NCBI RefSeq assembly: GCF_000526915.1
Contig: NZ_JAGZ01000002.1
Span: forward strand, 124,001-188,000
Origin: Mycobacterium genavense ATCC 51234
GTDB lineage: Bacteria > Actinomycetota > Actinomycetes > Mycobacteriales > Mycobacteriaceae
Length of the DNA stretch: 64,000 nucleotides
Direction of reading: 5' to 3'
The notes beneath the pieces were generated by a model, which was not told the origin of the DNA, ran no database searches, and saw nothing but the letters and a program-made list of their open reading frames with translations. Below are positions 58,426 through 64,000 of the stretch, piece by piece; within the stretch, counting starts at the first letter, position 1; each line of letters opens with the position of its first letter. The position numbers and the translations under genes were made by a program.

Positions 58426-59414
58426 ACCGCACTCCGTAGCTCGGCAAGAACCAGCTGCAGCACCCCGACCGCCGCGTCGCGATGACCCTCGCTCATCACA
58501 TGAGGACTGAACCGCGCCTCCTCGAACAGGTTCACCAGTTGAACGGCGTTATCGATATGCAGCGCATGGCGTTCCACCGCGCGGGCCAATACCTCGGTCG
58601 GGGTGTCGAACTCCTGCGGGGCGGCTCCGGGAACCCGCGCGAGCTCACGTTCCATCGCGGCGTAGCACACGATGATCGCCTCGCGCGGTTCGCGACTCGG
58701 GTCCGCCATTTCGGCCAATCCCAGTTCGGCGGCCCGCACCAGGGATTCCGAACGGGCTGCCGGCGGCGCATATTCGGCGTCATCCTCGGCAACGGCGTGC
58801 AGCACCGCGGCGCGGAATCGCCGCCGCGACATGATAAACGACGCGACGACGATCAGCAGCATCATCGGAACCGTGGCGCCCAGCAGGATGCCCAGCATGT
58901 CGCCGCGGTCGTGGTGCGCAGGCCGGTGCTGTGGCGGCGCAGGCGCGGCCGGCTGGGGCGGTGCGCCGGCATCCTGCTGCATGGGCGGCACCCCATGCGG
59001 CACCCACCAGCGGGACAGCAGCATCGCGATCAACAGCCACGCGCCAATCACCGCGAGCCCGATCAACAACACGCGCCAACTCGGTCGGCCGCGGCCGGTG
59101 CCGAGCATCCCGGAGATATCGCCCGTTCTCGGCGCCATCGCGCGTGGATCGCGTAGTCGCGCGATGACCGCGACCGCGAGCAAGGCGATTGCCGCACCCA
59201 GCAGAACGACGACGAACACCAGCGCCGCGCGGCCACTACCTTCGGCGTGTGTCGCACCACCGCGAGCCGGGAGGTATCCGCGCAGGGCAGCGGCAACGAC
59301 GATCAACAGCACGATGAGCGCAACGACGCGCCCTGTCGGCTTATCGGGCTTCTGGCCACACCACTCGCCGGTTTTCCTATGCCGTTGCGGCACAGGCCTG
59401 ATCCATACTTGCAC
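58422..59414 (-). CDS. DUF4129-type membrane protein (Rv3166c-like)
   Basis: A 330-residue membrane protein with four helices (VVALIVLLIVVAAALRGYLP, LVFVVVLLGAAIALLAVAVI, VLLIGLAVIGAWLLIAML and MLGILLGATVPMMLLIVVAS), a Pro/Ala/His-rich periplasmic-type loop (PPQPAAPAPPQHRPAHHDRG) and a C-terminal DUF4129 domain with EAIIVCYAAMERELARVPGA and FDTPTEVLARAVERHAL. DUF4129 proteins accompany MoxR and DUF58 proteins. The start is uncertain: GTG 59414 is the first possible, but a later one is likely. First gene of the moxR3 operon. Intact. Confidence 0.83.
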   Translation of the reverse strand: MQVWIRPVPQRHRKTGEWCGQKPDKPTGRVVALIVLLIVVAAALRGYLPARGGATHAEGSGRAALVFVVVLLGAAIALLAVAVIARLRDPRAMAPRTGDISGMLGTGRGRPSWRVLLIGLAVIGAWLLIAMLLSRWWVPHGVPPMQQDAGAPPQPAAPAPPQHRPAHHDRGDMLGILLGATVPMMLLIVVASFIMSRRRFRAAVLHAVAEDDAEYAPPAARSESLVRAAELGLAEMADPSREPREAIIVCYAAMERELARVPGAAPQEFDTPTEVLARAVERHALHIDNAVQLVNLFEEARFSPHVMSEGHRDAAVGVLQLVLAELRSAV

Positions 59415-59462
59415 GTCAGGCCGTCGTGTGACCAGGGTTCGCCGGTATCCCGCGAACGTAAG

Positions 59463-59498
59463 CGCACTGCGAAATCGAGCCAGCTATTTCGCAGTGCG
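59463..59498. terminator. Perfect 13-base stem-loop downstream of the short-chain dehydrogenase
   Basis: CGCACTGCGAAAT and ATTTCGCAGTGCG are exact inverted repeats around a 10-base loop. The hairpin lies 50 bases beyond the dehydrogenase stop and 49 bases before the first possible start of the Rv3166c-like gene, both on the minus strand, so it separates two operons. There is no U-tract. The direct repeat GCGAGCGGG follows twice at 59507-59540. Confidence 0.55.
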
Positions 59499-59547
59499 TA
59501 TTCCCCCGCGAGCGGGAGGTGCCCCCAGCTCGCGAGCGGGCGTTGTT

Positions 59548-63304
<3,757 letters not shown>

Positions 63305-64000
63305 CCCTTTTCGCGTCGTACGGCGACGGGAGTCGGGCTGCCGTGACAGTAGGACAGCACGTGCTCGCGGACCAGCGCCTCGACGTTCGGATCGCGTGTC
63401 GCGAAAGCTTCCACGATCGCGGTGTGGTCGTCGGCGTTGGCATGTAATTCGGTGCGCAGCAAGCGGATCGACAGATTCGTCCACACCTCGATGCCGAGCG
63501 ATTCCCAGACCGCCAGCAGAACCCGGTTGCCCGCGGCGGCCACGATCTCACGGTGAAAGGCGACACCGGCCCAAACCTGCATGCCGATGTCGCCCAGCTC
63601 CGCTGCCTCGCGAAGCTCGTCGGCATGCCGCTGCAATGCGGTCACGTCGCCGGCGAGTTTGTCGACCGCGACCGAGGCGGCGAAACCTTCCAGCGCCGCT
63701 CGCACCGGATACATCTCCAACAGATCATCCGGGCCGATGTCGCGGACCCGAGCGCCCTTGTTCGGCACCGAGCTGACAAGGCGCAGCGCCTCCAGATCCC
63801 GCAGGGCCTCCCGCACGGGCGCCTGGCTGACGTCCAGCTCGGCGGCGACCTGCCGTTCGACGATCCGGTCGCCGGGCTGCCAACGACCGCTGATCAGGCC
63901 GTCGAGCAGCACACCCAAGATCTGTTCGCGAAGTGGCTGACCACGAACTTCGGCGCGAGCGCCGGGAGTGTTGGACACCGTTTAACTCTAGGGCTCTACC

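Overview
The window is a high-GC actinobacterial chromosome segment, almost certainly from a slow-growing non-tuberculous Mycobacterium. It carries several PPE proteins, an EspB homologue and an EspR-like regulator. Its backbone also follows the M. tuberculosis order Rv3135 to Rv3169: PPE pair, hisN, fadE24, fadE23, fadB4, the Rv3143 regulator, nuoA to nuoN, a PPE position, Rv3162c to Rv3166c, Rv3167c, Rv3168, Rv3169. I cannot name the species from sequence alone. M. tuberculosis comparisons rest on my memory of that genome, not on a search.

Layout. 0.5-2.8 kb: two tandem PPE-SVP genes. 2.9-9.6 kb: an inserted hypoxia/nitric oxide island (flavin-reductase-like protein, group III truncated globin, tgs1, quinol nitric oxide reductase, a membrane protein and a slipin) with a DosR-like box between tgs1 and the reductase. 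9.6-13.1 kb: hisN, fadE24, fadE23. 13.2-17.8 kb: an aldo/keto reductase, an orphan EspB-like gene and a NarL-type two-component pair in convergent orientation. 17.9-19.9 kb: two quinone-reductase-type dehydrogenases, the second being fadB4. 20.1-28.1 kb: a nine-gene catabolic operon with mostly 4-base overlaps (homogentisate-dioxygenase-like, hydrolase, CoA transferase, HMG-CoA-lyase-like, TetR, acyl-CoA dehydrogenase, phosphotransferase, DUF6285, SnoaL-like), then a YceI remnant and the Rv3143 orthologue. 29.1-44.5 kb: the complete 14-gene complex I operon, fully intact.

44.5-53.5 kb is the most unusual part. It holds a decayed DUF6545 membrane gene, an ImmA/IrrE-type protease, an EspR-like regulator, and three PPE-family loci (two large, one remnant). 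In these the PPE domain is joined to a long repetitive region that looks like a beta-solenoid, followed by a conserved tail; this is not the SVP, PPW or MPTR type. The block is bounded on the left by intact nuoN and on the right by a diverged copy of the nuoN 3' end. 53.4-55.1 kb: a GMC oxidoreductase running into that copy. 55.2-59.4 kb: a MoxR/DUF58 cluster. 59.5-64 kb: a short-chain dehydrogenase, Rv3167c-type TetR, Rv3168 and Rv3169 homologues, and a GntR regulator.

More than 20 otherwise well-conserved genes or gene parts are interrupted by small indels, mostly losses of 1-6 bases in GC-rich short repeats, while the 15-kb nuo operon has none. Either the assembly has uncorrected indels or many accessory genes here are recently broken. 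Frameshifted genes are annotated over their full span with the break position stated.
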